NCBI RefSeq assembly: GCF_963666255.1 | Contig: NZ_OY762656.1 | Span: 558,001 to 622,000, forward strand | Reading direction: 5' to 3' | Source of the DNA: an uncultured Propionivibrio sp. | GTDB lineage: Bacteria > Pseudomonadota > Gammaproteobacteria > Burkholderiales > Rhodocyclaceae | Length of the DNA stretch: 64,000 bases | Notes under the pieces: model-generated | What the model saw: only the letters and a program-made list of their open reading frames with translations | The model's database searches: none | What the model was told of the DNA's origin: nothing | Position numbers and translations under genes: made by a program | Part shown: one piece after another, positions 19,832-31,775 of the stretch | Position numbering within the stretch: the first letter of the stretch is position 1 | Layout of the letters: every line of letters starts with the position of its first letter

Positions 19832-21027
19832 TCAGGCGAGATCAGCCGACGCGTGCGCGCGGCGGATCGACGCCTGAAGAAGCGCCAAGCCTGCGTCGAT
19901 TTCCGCGTCACTGCTGTTGAGCGGCGGCATCAGCCGCAGGCAATGCGGGCGTGGTGCATTGATCAGCAGGCCGTCTTCGCGCGCCAGCTCGACCACCCCG
20001 GCAGCACTTGCGCGCCCAAGTTCCAGGGCCAGCAACAGCCCGGCCTGGCGCACCTCGCCCAACCCTTCGGCCAGAGAGATCTCCGCCAACCCGGCGGCGA
20101 AGCGTTCACCAGCTTGGCGCACGCGCGCCAGAAACCCGTCGCCAAGCAGCGTCTTCAGCACGGCGCTGCCCGCGGCGCAGACCAGCGGATTACCGCAATA
20201 GGTGCCCCCCTGATCGCCCGGCGAGAAACAACTGACCGACGCCTTTGCGAGCAACGCCGCCAGCGGCACGCCACCGCCGAGCCCTTTCCCCAATGTCATG
20301 ATGTCGGGCGCGATCCCGGCCTGCGTGTGGGCGAACAGGGTTCCCGTCCGGCCGCATCCGGTCTGCACTTCGTCGGCGATCAGCAGCAGCCCCTGCGCAT
20401 CGCACAGTGCGCGCAGCGCGCGCAGGAATTCTGGCGAGGCCGGAATCACACCTGCCTCGCCTTGTACCGGTTCGAGCATGATCGCCACCGTCTTCGGCCC
20501 CAGGCAGGCCACCACCGAATCGATGTCGTTGAGGCGCGCCTTTGGAAAACCCTCGACCTGCGGCCGGAAGAGTACGTCCCAGCCGGGTTTCCCGCTCGCC
20601 GACATGGTTGCCAGCGTGCGTCCGTGGAAAGCATCGACGAAGGTCACGATCTCATGTGCGCCCCCTTTGTGCAGTTGGCCCCATTTGCGCGCCAGCTTGA
20701 TCGCGCCTTCGTTGGCTTCGGCGCCCGAACTCGCGAAGAAAACCTGATCGAAGCCGCTGTTGGCCGTCAGCAGACCGGCCAGTTCGAGCGCCGGCGCGTT
20801 GTAGAAGGCCGGACTCGGATTGATCAACGTCGCTGCCTGCTCGGCGATGGCACGCACCACCGGTGCCGGCGAATGGCCGAGACAATTCACTGCCCAGCCT
20901 TGTACCCAATCGAGATAACGCCGCCGGCATTGTCGATCACGTACGCGCCCTCGCCGCGGACGAGAACAAAGGGGGGACGGGCGGCGACCGGCATCAGCGC
21001 GGCGACATGCTGGGCAGACATTTCCAT
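19832..21027 (-). CDS. argD: Acetylornithine aminotransferase-like protein with an apparent N-terminal frameshift
   Basis: Class III PLP aminotransferase of about 398 residues once the frames are joined. From the ATG at 21027 (GGAG ribosome binding site) the reading frame gives a normal N-terminus ending [14 protein letters not shown], then runs to a stop at 20887-20889. The homologous sequence resumes one frame over as [18 protein letters not shown] and continues to 19832. One base seems to be missing in a GC-rich run near 20920-20930. Downstream motifs are intact: [30 protein letters not shown] and the PLP lysine in TLGKGLGGG. ArgD converts N-acetylornithine and 2-oxoglutarate to the semialdehyde and glutamate in arginine synthesis. 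A sequencing error and a true inactivating mutation are both possible. An attenuator-like leader precedes the gene. Confidence 0.85.
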
Positions 21028-21050
21028 GACAGGCTCCTTTCTGACGGTTG

Positions 21051-21086
21051 AAAAACAAAAAGGCCACGGCGAAATGCCGTGGCCTT
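21051..21086 (-). terminator. Intrinsic terminator in the leader of the argD-like gene (attenuator candidate)
   Basis: An 11-bp perfect stem (21060-21070 with 21076-21086) and five-base loop are followed on the minus strand by a T-rich tract (TTTTTGTTTTT, opposite 21051-21061). It lies 24 bases upstream of the aminotransferase ATG. No gene lies upstream on this strand before the divergent leuS, so its natural role would be to stop leader transcripts. Confidence 0.75.
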
Positions 21087-21115
21087 GCAGATTCGTTCCG
21101 GTTAAACCGGGAGGA

Positions 21116-21223
21116 TCACGAAGTTGCGATCGGGAATCCTCCGGACAGACACGCGTGCCACGGCAAGACGCAAGTGCGTCGGATCGCGGTGCAGCGTCGG
21201 CAGGAGAAGATCGCTGGATTCAT
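21116..21223 (-). CDS. Candidate leader peptide, 35 aa
   Basis: A short minus-strand frame starting MNPAIFSCRRCTAIRRTC and ending at TGA 21118-21116. It contains two Arg-Arg pairs and four cysteines within 35 residues. Its ATG lies at or almost at the predicted transcription start, so it would be leaderless. Its stop codon sits inside a possible hairpin (21110-21116 with 21136-21142), and the strong terminator follows 30 bases later. This layout resembles amino-acid attenuators, with Arg codons suiting an arginine biosynthesis gene. No translation evidence exists, so it is a hypothesis. Confidence 0.3.
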   Translation of the reverse strand: MNPAIFSCRRCTAIRRTCVLPWHACLSGGFPIATS

Positions 21224-21225
21224 GA

Positions 21226-23979
<2,754 letters not shown>

Positions 23980-23998
23980 CGCCACGGAGACCGCCAAC

Positions 23999-24511
23999 AT
24001 GCGCCTGCCCGTCGTTCTCGGCCTGCTCGCCAGCCTGATCCTCGGTCTCGCCGGCTGCGGTTTTCAGCTGCGCGGGTCGTACACGCTGCCGTATGAAAGC
24101 CTCTACGTCGCCATCCCGGATTACTCGGTCATTGGCGCCGGCTTCAAGCGTGCCATCCGCAGCACCGGTTCGACGCGCCTGGTCCAGGCCGCCGACCTGG
24201 CGCAGGCGACCTTCCAGCCGACCGCCGAACTCCGGCAACCGGTGATCCTGTCGCTCTCAAGCGCCGGTCGCGTCCGCGAAAAGCGCCTAAGCTACCGCTA
24301 CAGCTTCCGCATCGTCGACGCCAAGGGCCGCGACCTGATCCTGCCGACCACGATCGACCTGTTCCGCGACATCAGCTACGCCGACTCCGACGTACTGGCC
24401 AAGACGCAGGAAGAAGACCTGCTCTGGCGCGATATGGAAAACGACCTGGTGCAGCAACTGATGCGACGTATCGCCACCACCCAGCCGACCTTCCCGCAAG
24501 ACGAGGAATAG
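23999..24511 (+). CDS. lptE: LPS-assembly lipoprotein LptE
   Basis: 170 residues with a lipoprotein signal peptide and lipobox LAGC (Cys20), followed by the typical GFQLRG start of the mature protein and the LSYRYSFRIVDAKG and DLLWRDMENDLVQQLMRRI segments of LptE. It is an outer-membrane lipoprotein that plugs LptD and helps insert LPS in the outer leaflet. It lies 19 bases after leuS and 6 bases before holA, so all three are probably cotranscribed. It joins LptC and LptA, encoded at 60-61 kb, in the same transport bridge. Confidence 0.95.
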   Translation: MRLPVVLGLLASLILGLAGCGFQLRGSYTLPYESLYVAIPDYSVIGAGFKRAIRSTGSTRLVQAADLAQATFQPTAELRQPVILSLSSAGRVREKRLSYRYSFRIVDAKGRDLILPTTIDLFRDISYADSDVLAKTQEEDLLWRDMENDLVQQLMRRIATTQPTFPQDEE

Positions 24512-24517
24512 ACGGCC

Positions 24518-25525
24518 ATGCAGCTTCGCGGCGATCAACTGGCTGTCCATCTCGAACGCGAGCTGAGCCCGGTCTACGCCGTTTATGGTGACGAACCGCT
24601 GCTCGTCATCGAAGCCGCTGACGCGATCCGTGCGGCAGCTCGGCAACGCGGCTTCGATGAACGCCAGGTGCTGACAGCGCTACCCGGCTTCAACTGGATC
24701 GAACTGTCGCAGGCTGCCGGCAATCTCTCGCTGTTCGGTGGCAGGACGCTGATCGACCTGCGCCTGCCGACCGGAAAGCCCGGACGGGAAGGCAGCGCAG
24801 CGCTGCAAGCCTATTGCGCCCGGCCATCACCCGATACGCTGTTGCTCGTCACCCTGCCGGAACTCGACTGGACCGAGGAAAAGGCCGCGTGGCTCAAGGC
24901 ACTCGGCGATGCCGGCGTCCTGCTCAAGCTCAATGCGCCCAAGCTCAATGAACTGCCGGCCTGGATCGCCGGGCGCCTGCGCCACCAGAATCAGACGGCT
25001 GAACCCGATGCGTTGCGCTTCATCGCCGAGCGCGTCGAAGGCAACCTGCTGGCAGCGCACCAGGAAATCCTCAAGCTTGGCCTGCTGCACCCCCCCGGCG
25101 CGTTGTCACTGCACGACGTTCAGCAGGCCGTGCTCAACGTCGCCCGCTACGACCTCGACGGGCTGCGCGAAGCCTTGCTTGCCGGCGACGCCGGCCGGCT
25201 GACACGCACGCTGGAAGGGCTCGAACAGGAAGGCGAAGCGCCACCGCTGGTGCTCTGGGCGATAACCGAGGAAATCCGTGCGCTGGCAATCGTCAAGGCC
25301 GGACAAGCGAGCAACAAGCCGATCGACATGCTCTTCAAGGAAGCACGCGTCTGGGGCCCGCGGCAGACGCCGTTCCGGCGGGCGCTGCAACGGCTGGAGA
25401 CGGCAACGGTGCAGTCGGCGCTGGCCGATGCCGCGCGTATCGACCGCCTCGTCAAAGGCATCGGCAACGGCGATATCTGGAATGAATTCGTGCGTCTGGG
25501 ATTGAAGCTGTGCGCGACGCAATGA
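24518..25525 (+). CDS. holA: DNA polymerase III subunit delta
   Basis: 335 residues. The N-terminus (VYAVYGDEPLLVIEAADAIRAAA) matches the delta-subunit AAA+-like fold with its degenerate nucleotide site. The middle contains LLLVTLPELDWTEEKAAWLKAL, and the C-terminal domain has the ALRFIAERVEGNLLAAHQEI helix pattern. Delta opens the beta sliding clamp within the clamp-loader complex during replication. Located directly after lptE, as in many proteobacteria. Confidence 0.96.
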   Translation: MQLRGDQLAVHLERELSPVYAVYGDEPLLVIEAADAIRAAARQRGFDERQVLTALPGFNWIELSQAAGNLSLFGGRTLIDLRLPTGKPGREGSAALQAYCARPSPDTLLLVTLPELDWTEEKAAWLKALGDAGVLLKLNAPKLNELPAWIAGRLRHQNQTAEPDALRFIAERVEGNLLAAHQEILKLGLLHPPGALSLHDVQQAVLNVARYDLDGLREALLAGDAGRLTRTLEGLEQEGEAPPLVLWAITEEIRALAIVKAGQASNKPIDMLFKEARVWGPRQTPFRRALQRLETATVQSALADAARIDRLVKGIGNGDIWNEFVRLGLKLCATQ

Positions 25526-25587
25526 CAAAAGCGTAAAAAGAAAGAAACTCGGAACCCGGCGCGGCGCGCGCTGAATCCCTGCCCGAA

Positions 25588-25857
25588 TCAGTGTTCGGAG
25601 GATTCCTCGGGTTCGTCGGGCGCCAGGTGTTCCCAGAGGCAATCGTCGCGCCATTCGAACTCGTCGTTGAGTCCCTGACAGCACTTGCTCTGGACGAGGC
25701 ACTCGCCTTCGGTACAGTCGTCGACGACGACCACCCGCAATTCAGGATCGACGGTGCGCTTTCCGTCCCAATAGCTGCAGGTGGCGCAGACCTTGATCTC
25801 GGCAGGAAGAATCAGTTTTTTACCCATGTCGGCATGCGTGTGAGCTTCGGTCTGCAT
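25588..25857 (-). CDS. Small cysteine-rich hypothetical protein
   Basis: Up to 89 residues; an internal ATG at 25827 (MGKKLILPAEIKVC) would give 79 and matches the start of the structured part. Six to seven cysteines are spaced C-x-x-C, C-x(4)-C, C-C and a later C, within an acidic background (DDCTEGECLVQSKCC). This suggests a metal-binding or disulfide-rich fold. No signal peptide is present, so cytoplasmic metal binding is more likely than export. It lies between the convergent holA and the divergent proA. No family is recognised. Confidence 0.7.
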   Translation of the reverse strand: MQTEAHTHADMGKKLILPAEIKVCATCSYWDGKRTVDPELRVVVVDDCTEGECLVQSKCCQGLNDEFEWRDDCLWEHLAPDEPEESSEH

Positions 25858-25905
25858 GTGAGTCGCTTTTTCAGCAATGGTTCAATGAAGTTCGCCTGTG
25901 CTCGC

Positions 25906-25911
25906 TATAAT
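25906..25911 (+). promoter_or_regulatory. -10 box of the proA promoter
   Basis: A perfect TATAAT lies 31 bases before the proA ATG at 25943. The region overlaps the start of the divergent cysteine-rich gene. A -35 box is not clear. Confidence 0.55.
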
Positions 25912-25942
25912 CGGAGATCGTATCAGGCAAACGGGACAAAAA

Positions 25943-27199
25943 ATGGATATCAAGCAGTACGTTGAAACCGTCGGAAAGCAGGCCCGGCAGGCATCGCGCG
26001 CCATGGCCCGCGCCGACACGCGCGCCAAGAACCTGGCGCTGCAGCAGATCGCTGCCGGAATCCGGCAACATTCTACTGCAATCCTTGAGGCAAATCATCG
26101 CGATATGACAGCTGCCGAGGCCGCCGGCCTCGAAACTGCGATGCTCGACCGCTTGCGCCTGACCGAAAAATCGGTGGCGCAAATGGCTGACGGTGTCGAA
26201 CAGATCGCCGCGTTGCCCGATCCGATTGGCGAGATCAGCGATCTCAAATTCCGGCCGAGCGGCATCCAGGTCGGCAAAATGCGCGTCCCGCTCGGCGTTA
26301 TCGGCATCATCTACGAGGCACGTCCGAACGTCACTGCCGACGCTGCGGCGCTGTGCCTCAAGTCAGGCAATGCCGCGATCCTTCGCGGTGGCTCGGAAGC
26401 CATCGGCAGCAACCGCATCATCGCCCGACTGGTGCAGGAAGGCCTCGTCGCCGCCGGCCTGCCGGCGCATGCCGTTCAGGTCATCGACACCACCGACCGC
26501 GCTGCCGTCGGCCATCTGATCACCCTCCGCGACCATGTCGATGTGATCGTACCCCGTGGCGGCAAGGGCCTGATCGCACGATTGCTTGCCGAATCGCGCA
26601 TCCCGATGATCCAGCATCTGGACGGCAACTGTCATGTCTACCTGGACGACAACGCTGACGCCGCGATGGCGCTCAGCATCGTCGAAAATGCCAAGACACA
26701 GCGTTATGGCACCTGCAACACGACCGAATCACTGCTTGTCGCGCGTTCTCGCGCCAACGACCTGTTGCCGCCGATCGCCGCGATGCTGAACGCCAAAGGC
26801 GTGGAAATCCGCGGCTGTGCCGAGACACTGGCGATCATCGGCAATGCCGTCCCCGCCAGCGAGGAAGACTATGCCACCGAGTTCCTTGCCCCGATCATTT
26901 CGGTCAAGGTCGTCGCCGACATCGACGAAGCGATCGCGCACATCAACCACTACAGTTCGCATCACACCGAAACCATCGTCAGTGGCGACTATGGCAAGGC
27001 GCTGCGTTTCCTGCGCGAGGTCGACTCGGCCTCGGTCATGGTCAATGCCTCGACACGCTTCGCCGACGGTTTCGAATACGGCCTGGGCGCCGAAATCGGC
27101 ATCTCGACCGACAAGATCCACGCCCGCGGACCGGTCGGACTGGAAGGCCTGACGAGCCAGAAATGGATCGTCCTCGGCACCGGACAAGTCAGGAGCTGA
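25943..27199 (+). CDS. proA: Gamma-glutamyl phosphate reductase
   Basis: 418 residues from the ATG at 25943 ([15 protein letters not shown]), essentially the length of E. coli ProA; the open frame before it is not homologous. Family motifs include [47 protein letters not shown] and the catalytic cysteine in [16 protein letters not shown]. It reduces gamma-glutamyl phosphate to the semialdehyde with NADPH in proline synthesis. proB is not in the window. ogt follows after four bases. Confidence 0.98.
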   Translation: MDIKQYVETVGKQARQASRAMARADTRAKNLALQQIAAGIRQHSTAILEANHRDMTAAEAAGLETAMLDRLRLTEKSVAQMADGVEQIAALPDPIGEISDLKFRPSGIQVGKMRVPLGVIGIIYEARPNVTADAAALCLKSGNAAILRGGSEAIGSNRIIARLVQEGLVAAGLPAHAVQVIDTTDRAAVGHLITLRDHVDVIVPRGGKGLIARLLAESRIPMIQHLDGNCHVYLDDNADAAMALSIVENAKTQRYGTCNTTESLLVARSRANDLLPPIAAMLNAKGVEIRGCAETLAIIGNAVPASEEDYATEFLAPIISVKVVADIDEAIAHINHYSSHHTETIVSGDYGKALRFLREVDSASVMVNASTRFADGFEYGLGAEIGISTDKIHARGPVGLEGLTSQKWIVLGTGQVRS

Positions 27200-27203
27200 C
27201 GCC

Positions 27204-27683
27204 ATGACGGCCGAGATCCGCACCTCCTACCAGGGCATCGTCCGTGCACCGGGCTTTTCGATCGGCATCTGTTGCGACGACATGGAAGTCCAGACGCTGG
27301 CCTACCTCGAACCCCAGGCCGAACTGCCGCCGCGGAATGCGCTCGCCGCCGAAACGATGCGTCAACTGCAGGCTTATCTCGACGACCCTGAAGCTCCCTT
27401 CAGCCTGCCCTTGCGGCCATCCGGCACGGCTTTCCAGCGCCGCGTCTGGGCGGAGATCGCGACCATCCCCTGTCATCAGACGCGCAGTTACGGCGAGCTT
27501 GCCTCGTCGCTGCATAATGCGCCGCGCGCCGTCGGTCAGGCCTGTGGTGCCAATCCGTTCCCGCTCGTCGTCCCGTGCCACCGCGTCATTGCGGCCAGCG
27601 GCGGCCTCGGCGGCTTCGCCCGGCAGCGCGGCGGTTTCCTGATCGAGGTCAAGCGCTGGCTGCTGACCCATGAAGGCTGTTGA
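27204..27683 (+). CDS. ogt: Methylated-DNA-[protein]-cysteine S-methyltransferase
   Basis: 159 residues with the invariant active-site motif PCHRV (Cys125), the DNA-binding GTAFQRRVWAEIATIP helix-turn-helix segment, the SYGELA arginine-finger region and the closing GGFARQRGG. It removes alkyl groups from O6-alkylguanine by irreversible transfer to its own cysteine. It starts four bases after proA and overlaps xerD by 14 bases, so the three are likely one transcript. Confidence 0.96.
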   Translation: MTAEIRTSYQGIVRAPGFSIGICCDDMEVQTLAYLEPQAELPPRNALAAETMRQLQAYLDDPEAPFSLPLRPSGTAFQRRVWAEIATIPCHQTRSYGELASSLHNAPRAVGQACGANPFPLVVPCHRVIAASGGLGGFARQRGGFLIEVKRWLLTHEGC

Positions 27684-28608
27684 CGCCGACCGGAACGGCC
27701 AGACCGACGTCGCCCCCGCAGAAATCGCCGATATCGATGATTTCTGCGACGCGCTCTGGCTCGAGGATGGCCTCGCCAAGGCCTCGCTGGCAAGCTACCG
27801 CAGTGATCTCAAGCACCTCGCCCGCTGGTTGGCGCAGCATGGCGGCTCTCGCCTCGCGGAGGCCGACGAAAGCAACCTGATCGGCTTCGTCGCCGAACTC
27901 TCCGGCACGCTGAAGTCCGCTTCGCAGGCACGCTACCTCGCCACGATCCGGCGATTTTTCCGCCATTTGCTCAGACGCGGCAGAATCCACAGCGACCCAA
28001 CCCTGAAGATCGCTCTGCCGGCCAGGCAGGCACGCTTGCCCAAGATCATTTCCGAAAAGCAGATCGAAGCCCTGCTCGCGGCCCCGCCCGACGACACGGC
28101 GCTTGGACAACGCGATCGCGCCATGCTGGAGACGCTGTACGCGACTGGCCTGCGTGTTTCCGAACTGGTGGCGCTGAAACTGCACGAGATCAACCTCGAC
28201 ATGGGCGTCGTACGCGCATTCGGCAAAGGCAGCAAGGAACGCCTCGTGCCACTCGGCGAAACCGCCATTGACGCGATCAGGGACTATCTGACGGTCGCCC
28301 GCCGCGAACTGCTGAAGGGCCGACAAAGCGACGACCTGTTCGTCACCGCCCGCGGCGCCGGCATGACCCGCCAGGCCTTCTGGCACCTGACCAAGCGCTA
28401 TGCCTCCGGCGCCGGCATGGACGCCGCGCGGCTATCGCCGCACGTGCTGCGCCACGCCTTCGCCACCCACTTGCTCAATCATGGCGCCGACCTGCGCGTC
28501 GTACAGATGCTCCTCGGCCACGCCGACATTTCCACGACGCAGATCTATACCCATGTCGCCCGCGAACGTTTGAAGTCCTTGCATGTCAGACACCATCCGC
28601 GCGGCTAG
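27670..28608 (+). CDS. xerD: Site-specific tyrosine recombinase XerD
   Basis: 312 residues. The N-terminal SAM-like core-binding domain (about residues 18-110) is followed by the catalytic domain with the full tyrosine-recombinase set: Arg162 in ATGLRVSEL, His258 and Arg261 in HVLRHAF, His284 in LGHADIS and the nucleophile Tyr293 in TTQIYTHV. XerD works with XerC (gene at 33317-34222) at dif to resolve chromosome dimers at the septum. The start overlaps ogt by 14 bases. Some extra residues precede the usual XerD N-terminus. Confidence 0.95.
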   Translation: MKAVDADRNGQTDVAPAEIADIDDFCDALWLEDGLAKASLASYRSDLKHLARWLAQHGGSRLAEADESNLIGFVAELSGTLKSASQARYLATIRRFFRHLLRRGRIHSDPTLKIALPARQARLPKIISEKQIEALLAAPPDDTALGQRDRAMLETLYATGLRVSELVALKLHEINLDMGVVRAFGKGSKERLVPLGETAIDAIRDYLTVARRELLKGRQSDDLFVTARGAGMTRQAFWHLTKRYASGAGMDAARLSPHVLRHAFATHLLNHGADLRVVQMLLGHADISTTQIYTHVARERLKSLHVRHHPRG

Positions 28609-28790
28609 CGTGCTCCCGATACGCCGGAGATTGATTGAGGACACACCACAGAAACTTCACGACATTTCCTCATTAATACCTGCAAAAAAATCACATTGCA
28701 AAAACGCATTTCGTGGCATGATAAATTGAAAACCATGTCCAAGCGTGTTGTTGTACCATACAACCAATTCATTCTTCAGGACCCACCGCG

Positions 28791-29498
28791 ATGATGGAGT
28801 TACTCACCTCGCCCCAGTTATTCTGGATTCCGCTGGCACAAATCATCGGTGTCAACATCGTGCTCTCGGGCGATAACGCAGTCGTCATTGCCTTGGCCGC
28901 CCGCTCCCTGCCGCCGGCCCAACAAAAGAAAGCGATCGTCTGGGGGTCTGGTGCGGCGATCGTCATGCGGATCGTCCTGACGCTGACCGCCGTCGCGCTG
29001 CTGACGATGCCCTACCTCAAACTCGTCGGCTCGGCGCTGCTGCTCTGGATCGGCATTCAGCTCATCAACTCCGATGACGAAGGCGAGAACATCGAATCGA
29101 GCAGCAACCTGGTCGCGGCAATCAAGACCATCCTGATCGCCGACCTCGTCATGAGCCTCGACAACGTCATCGCCGTCGCGGCTGCCGCCAAGGGCAGCTT
29201 CGTGTTGCTGATGATCGGCCTGGCGATTTCAATTCCGCTCGTCATTTTTGGCGCGACGATGTTGCTGCGGTTGATGGAGCGTTTCCCGATCATCATCACG
29301 ATCGGCGCAGCCTTGCTAGGTTACGTCAGCGGCGAAATGGCAGTCACCGACCCGGCCGTGCACCACTGGATCAACGACAACCTGCCGCTGCTGCACAACA
29401 TCCTTCCCGGAAGCTTCGCCGTACTCGTCGTCGTCGTCGGCAAACTGCTCTTCAAGCGCAAGATGGCTGCTACGGCCTTAACCGAGGAGAAGTGTTGA
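28791..29498 (+). CDS. TerC-family integral membrane protein
   Basis: 235 residues with about seven membrane helices. Two family-defining acidic motifs lie within membrane segments: NIVLSGDNAVVIALAARSL near the N-terminus and DLVMSLDNVIAVAAAA in the middle. A cytosolic loop (NSDDEGENIESSSN) follows the third helix. Known: TerC/YjbE-type proteins export Mn2+ or other metals and are linked to tellurite resistance and protein-secretion metalation. No yybP-ykoY riboswitch could be seen in the 182-bp upstream gap. It overlaps the universal stress protein gene by one base. Confidence 0.9.
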   Translation: MMELLTSPQLFWIPLAQIIGVNIVLSGDNAVVIALAARSLPPAQQKKAIVWGSGAAIVMRIVLTLTAVALLTMPYLKLVGSALLLWIGIQLINSDDEGENIESSSNLVAAIKTILIADLVMSLDNVIAVAAAAKGSFVLLMIGLAISIPLVIFGATMLLRLMERFPIIITIGAALLGYVSGEMAVTDPAVHHWINDNLPLLHNILPGSFAVLVVVVGKLLFKRKMAATALTEEKC

Positions 29499-29929
29499 TG
29501 AAAAACATCCTGCTGCCGGTCGACGGATCCGAATGCGCGCTGCGTGCAGTGGCACTTGCCATTGCCAAGATCAGCCACTACCGCACGCCCGAAAACACCG
29601 CGATCCACCTCGTCAATGTGCAGGTGCCCTTCTCGCAGGATGTGAGCCGTTTCGTCAGTCAGACACAAATTGACGATTTTCATCGCAGCGAATCAGAGGC
29701 CGCACTCAAGGACGCCCGGGCGCTGCTTGACGCCTCCGGCCTCCGCTACTCGGTTCACGCATGCGTCGGCGCGGTGGCCGAAGAAATCGTACAACTGGCC
29801 GAAGAAAAGGAATGCGACCAGATCGTCATGGGCACCCACGGACGCGGGGCGCTCGGCGATTTCCTGATGGGATCGATCACGCTGAAGGTGCTGCACCTCG
29901 CCAAGATCCCGATCCTGCTCGTCAAATAA
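29498..29929 (+). CDS. Universal stress protein (UspA family)
   Basis: 143 residues from the ATG at 29498, which overlaps the upstream TGA (TGATG) and follows GAGGAGA. The N-terminus MKNILLPVDGSECALRAV and the ATP-binding loop MGTHGRGALGDFLMGSIT are the standard Usp signatures, with the G-x(2)-G-x(9)-G-S/T pattern of ATP-binding members. It is a soluble cytoplasmic stress protein; role depends on partners. Translational coupling with the TerC-like gene suggests a shared stress or metal response. Confidence 0.93.
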   Translation: MKNILLPVDGSECALRAVALAIAKISHYRTPENTAIHLVNVQVPFSQDVSRFVSQTQIDDFHRSESEAALKDARALLDASGLRYSVHACVGAVAEEIVQLAEEKECDQIVMGTHGRGALGDFLMGSITLKVLHLAKIPILLVK

Positions 29930-29935
29930 GACGCT

Positions 29936-29955
29936 GCCGGGGAACCTCCCCCGGC
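29936..29955. terminator. Hairpin between convergent usp and hslU
   Basis: GCCGGGG (29936-29942) pairs with CCCCGGC (29949-29955). It lies between the ends of two converging genes. There is no T-tract on either side, so termination efficiency is uncertain. Confidence 0.4.
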
Positions 29956-29961
29956 GCGCCC

Positions 29962-31305
29962 CTACAGCACGTAGCGGGACAGATCCTCGTTTTTCACCAA
30001 TCCCGCCAGACGCTCGTCAACATAGGCGGCATCAATGCGGAGCGCCGTCGCTTCGCCACCGTTGCCGGCGCTGAACGACACCTCCTCCAGCAAACGCTCG
30101 ACCACCGTATAGAGACGTCGCGCGCCGATGTTTTCGGTGCGCTCGTTGACCGACCAAGCGACTTCCGCCAGACGCCGGATGCCATCCGGCACGAACTCGA
30201 GCGACACGCCCTCGGTCGCCAGCAAGGCTTGATATTGCATCGTCAGGCAGGCATCGGTCTGCGTCAGGATGCACTCGAAATCCTTGACCGACAGGGATTC
30301 GAGTTCAACCCGAATGGGGAAACGCCCCTGCAACTCGGGGATCAGATCAGACGGCTTTGACAGGTGGAAAGCACCACTGGCGATGAACAGGATGTGGTCG
30401 GTCCGGATCATTCCGTACTTGGTCGACACCGTCGTCCCCTCGACCAGCGGCAGCAGGTCACGTTGCACCCCCTGCCGCGACACATCGGCGCCGTGGGTGT
30501 CGCTGCGCGAGGTGATCTTGTCAATTTCATCCAGAAAGACGATGCCATTCTGCTCGACGTTGGCGACGGCGGCGAGCTTGATTTCATCGTCATTGACGAG
30601 TCTGGCAGCCTCCTCATCGACGAGCAGCTTGCGCGCTTCGGCAACGCGCAGCTTGCGCGCCTTCTTGCGACCGTTGCCAAGATTCTGGAACATCCCCTGA
30701 ATCTGCGACGTCAGTTCCTCCATGCCCGGCGGCGCGAAAATTTCCGCCTGCAGGCCCGCCGCGCTCACCTCGAGTTCGATTTCCTTGTCATCAAACTCGC
30801 CTTCGCGCAGCTTCTTGCGAAACTTTTGCCGCGTCGAGCTCTCCTCGGACGCTTGGGCCTCGTTGAAAAAACCGCCACGCGCCGGCGGCAGCAGCACATC
30901 GAGGATACGATCCTCGGCCGCGTCCTCGGCACGCGCGCGCATCGCCTTCATCGCCTGCTCGCGGCCATTCTTGACGGCAATCTCGACAAGGTCGCGAATA
31001 ATTGTCTCGACATCGCGACCGACATAACCGACTTCGGTAAACTTCGTCGCCTCGACCTTGATGAAAGGCGCATTGGCGAGCCGCGCCAGACGACGCGCGA
31101 TCTCGGTCTTGCCGACGCCGGTCGGCCCGATCATCAGGATGTTCTTCGGCGTGATTTCCTGGCGCAAGGGCTCGGCCACCTGAGCTCGCCGCCAGCGATT
31201 GCGCAGCGCGATGGCGACGGCCTTCTTCGCCTTGCCCTGTCCGACGATATGCTTGTCGAGTTCGTGAACGATTTCCAGCGGGGTCATTTGCACATTTTGC
31301 GACAT
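29962..31305 (-). CDS. hslU: ATP-dependent protease ATPase subunit HslU
   Basis: About 447 residues from the ATG at 31305. The start matches the family ([17 protein letters not shown]), followed by Walker [16 protein letters not shown], an I-domain of about 130 residues, Walker [10 protein letters not shown], sensor regions, and the C-terminal LSRYVL that docks into HslV. HslU unfolds substrates and feeds them to the HslV peptidase. Normally hslV lies immediately upstream in one operon. Here two plus-strand genes (31455-32608) separate hslU from hslV, so hslU must use its own promoter in the gap 31306-31454. Confidence 0.98.
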   Translation of the reverse strand: MSQNVQMTPLEIVHELDKHIVGQGKAKKAVAIALRNRWRRAQVAEPLRQEITPKNILMIGPTGVGKTEIARRLARLANAPFIKVEATKFTEVGYVGRDVETIIRDLVEIAVKNGREQAMKAMRARAEDAAEDRILDVLLPPARGGFFNEAQASEESSTRQKFRKKLREGEFDDKEIELEVSAAGLQAEIFAPPGMEELTSQIQGMFQNLGNGRKKARKLRVAEARKLLVDEEAARLVNDDEIKLAAVANVEQNGIVFLDEIDKITSRSDTHGADVSRQGVQRDLLPLVEGTTVSTKYGMIRTDHILFIASGAFHLSKPSDLIPELQGRFPIRVELESLSVKDFECILTQTDACLTMQYQALLATEGVSLEFVPDGIRRLAEVAWSVNERTENIGARRLYTVVERLLEEVSFSAGNGGEATALRIDAAYVDERLAGLVKNEDLSRYVL

Positions 31306-31454
31306 GGTCATTTGCGGGAATCACAAAAACAAGCTGGGAATCTTACACGTTATCGTCGGCGATGCGCATTGTGTGGCACACTTAGCGGGTGATCCCGGGC
31401 CACGGAAAACGAGGCGACGTGGGGACCACGCTCTGGTACCGAAGGAACGCAAGA

Positions 31455-31775
31455 ATGAAAATGCGAAATGTTTGCCTGGCGCCGAGCCGGGCCACACCTG
31501 GCATGACGCTGACCAGCCCGGTCAACGGCCGCGACGGCGTCCCTCTGCTCGCTGCCGGCACGACCATCGACGGCGACATGATCGAACGCCTGATTCGGCG
31601 TGGCATCGAAACCATATGGGTGGAAATCCCGGACGAGCGCGACGAACAGACGATCGCCATGGAAGTACAGGCCGCCGAACATCGCATCGCCACCATTTTC
31701 AGGGGCCGCGGCAGCCCGGCGCGTGAAGCGCTGCGCGAGGCCATCATCCGTTATCGCCGGGAATCCTTGCAATGA
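31455..31775 (+). CDS. Small protein preceding an HDOD gene; resembles the leader module of HD-GYP proteins
   Basis: 106 residues from the ATG at 31455, chosen because the first part of the longer open frame is not protein-like. The pattern P-G-M-T-L-T-S-P-V with G-V-P-L-L-A-A-G-T-T-I and a following R-G-I-E-T-I-W-V-E-I segment resembles the N-terminal module seen before HD-GYP or HDOD domains. The C-terminal part is a charged helix. Its stop overlaps the ATG of the HDOD gene (ATGA), suggesting translational coupling and a joint role. Function unknown. Confidence 0.7.
   Translation: MKMRNVCLAPSRATPGMTLTSPVNGRDGVPLLAAGTTIDGDMIERLIRRGIETIWVEIPDERDEQTIAMEVQAAEHRIATIFRGRGSPAREALREAIIRYRRESLQ

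Noticed and set aside
28609-28790. Manganese (yybP-ykoY) riboswitch before the TerC-like gene
   Set aside because: The conserved yybP-ykoY loop sequences are not present in this 182-bp AT-rich gap.
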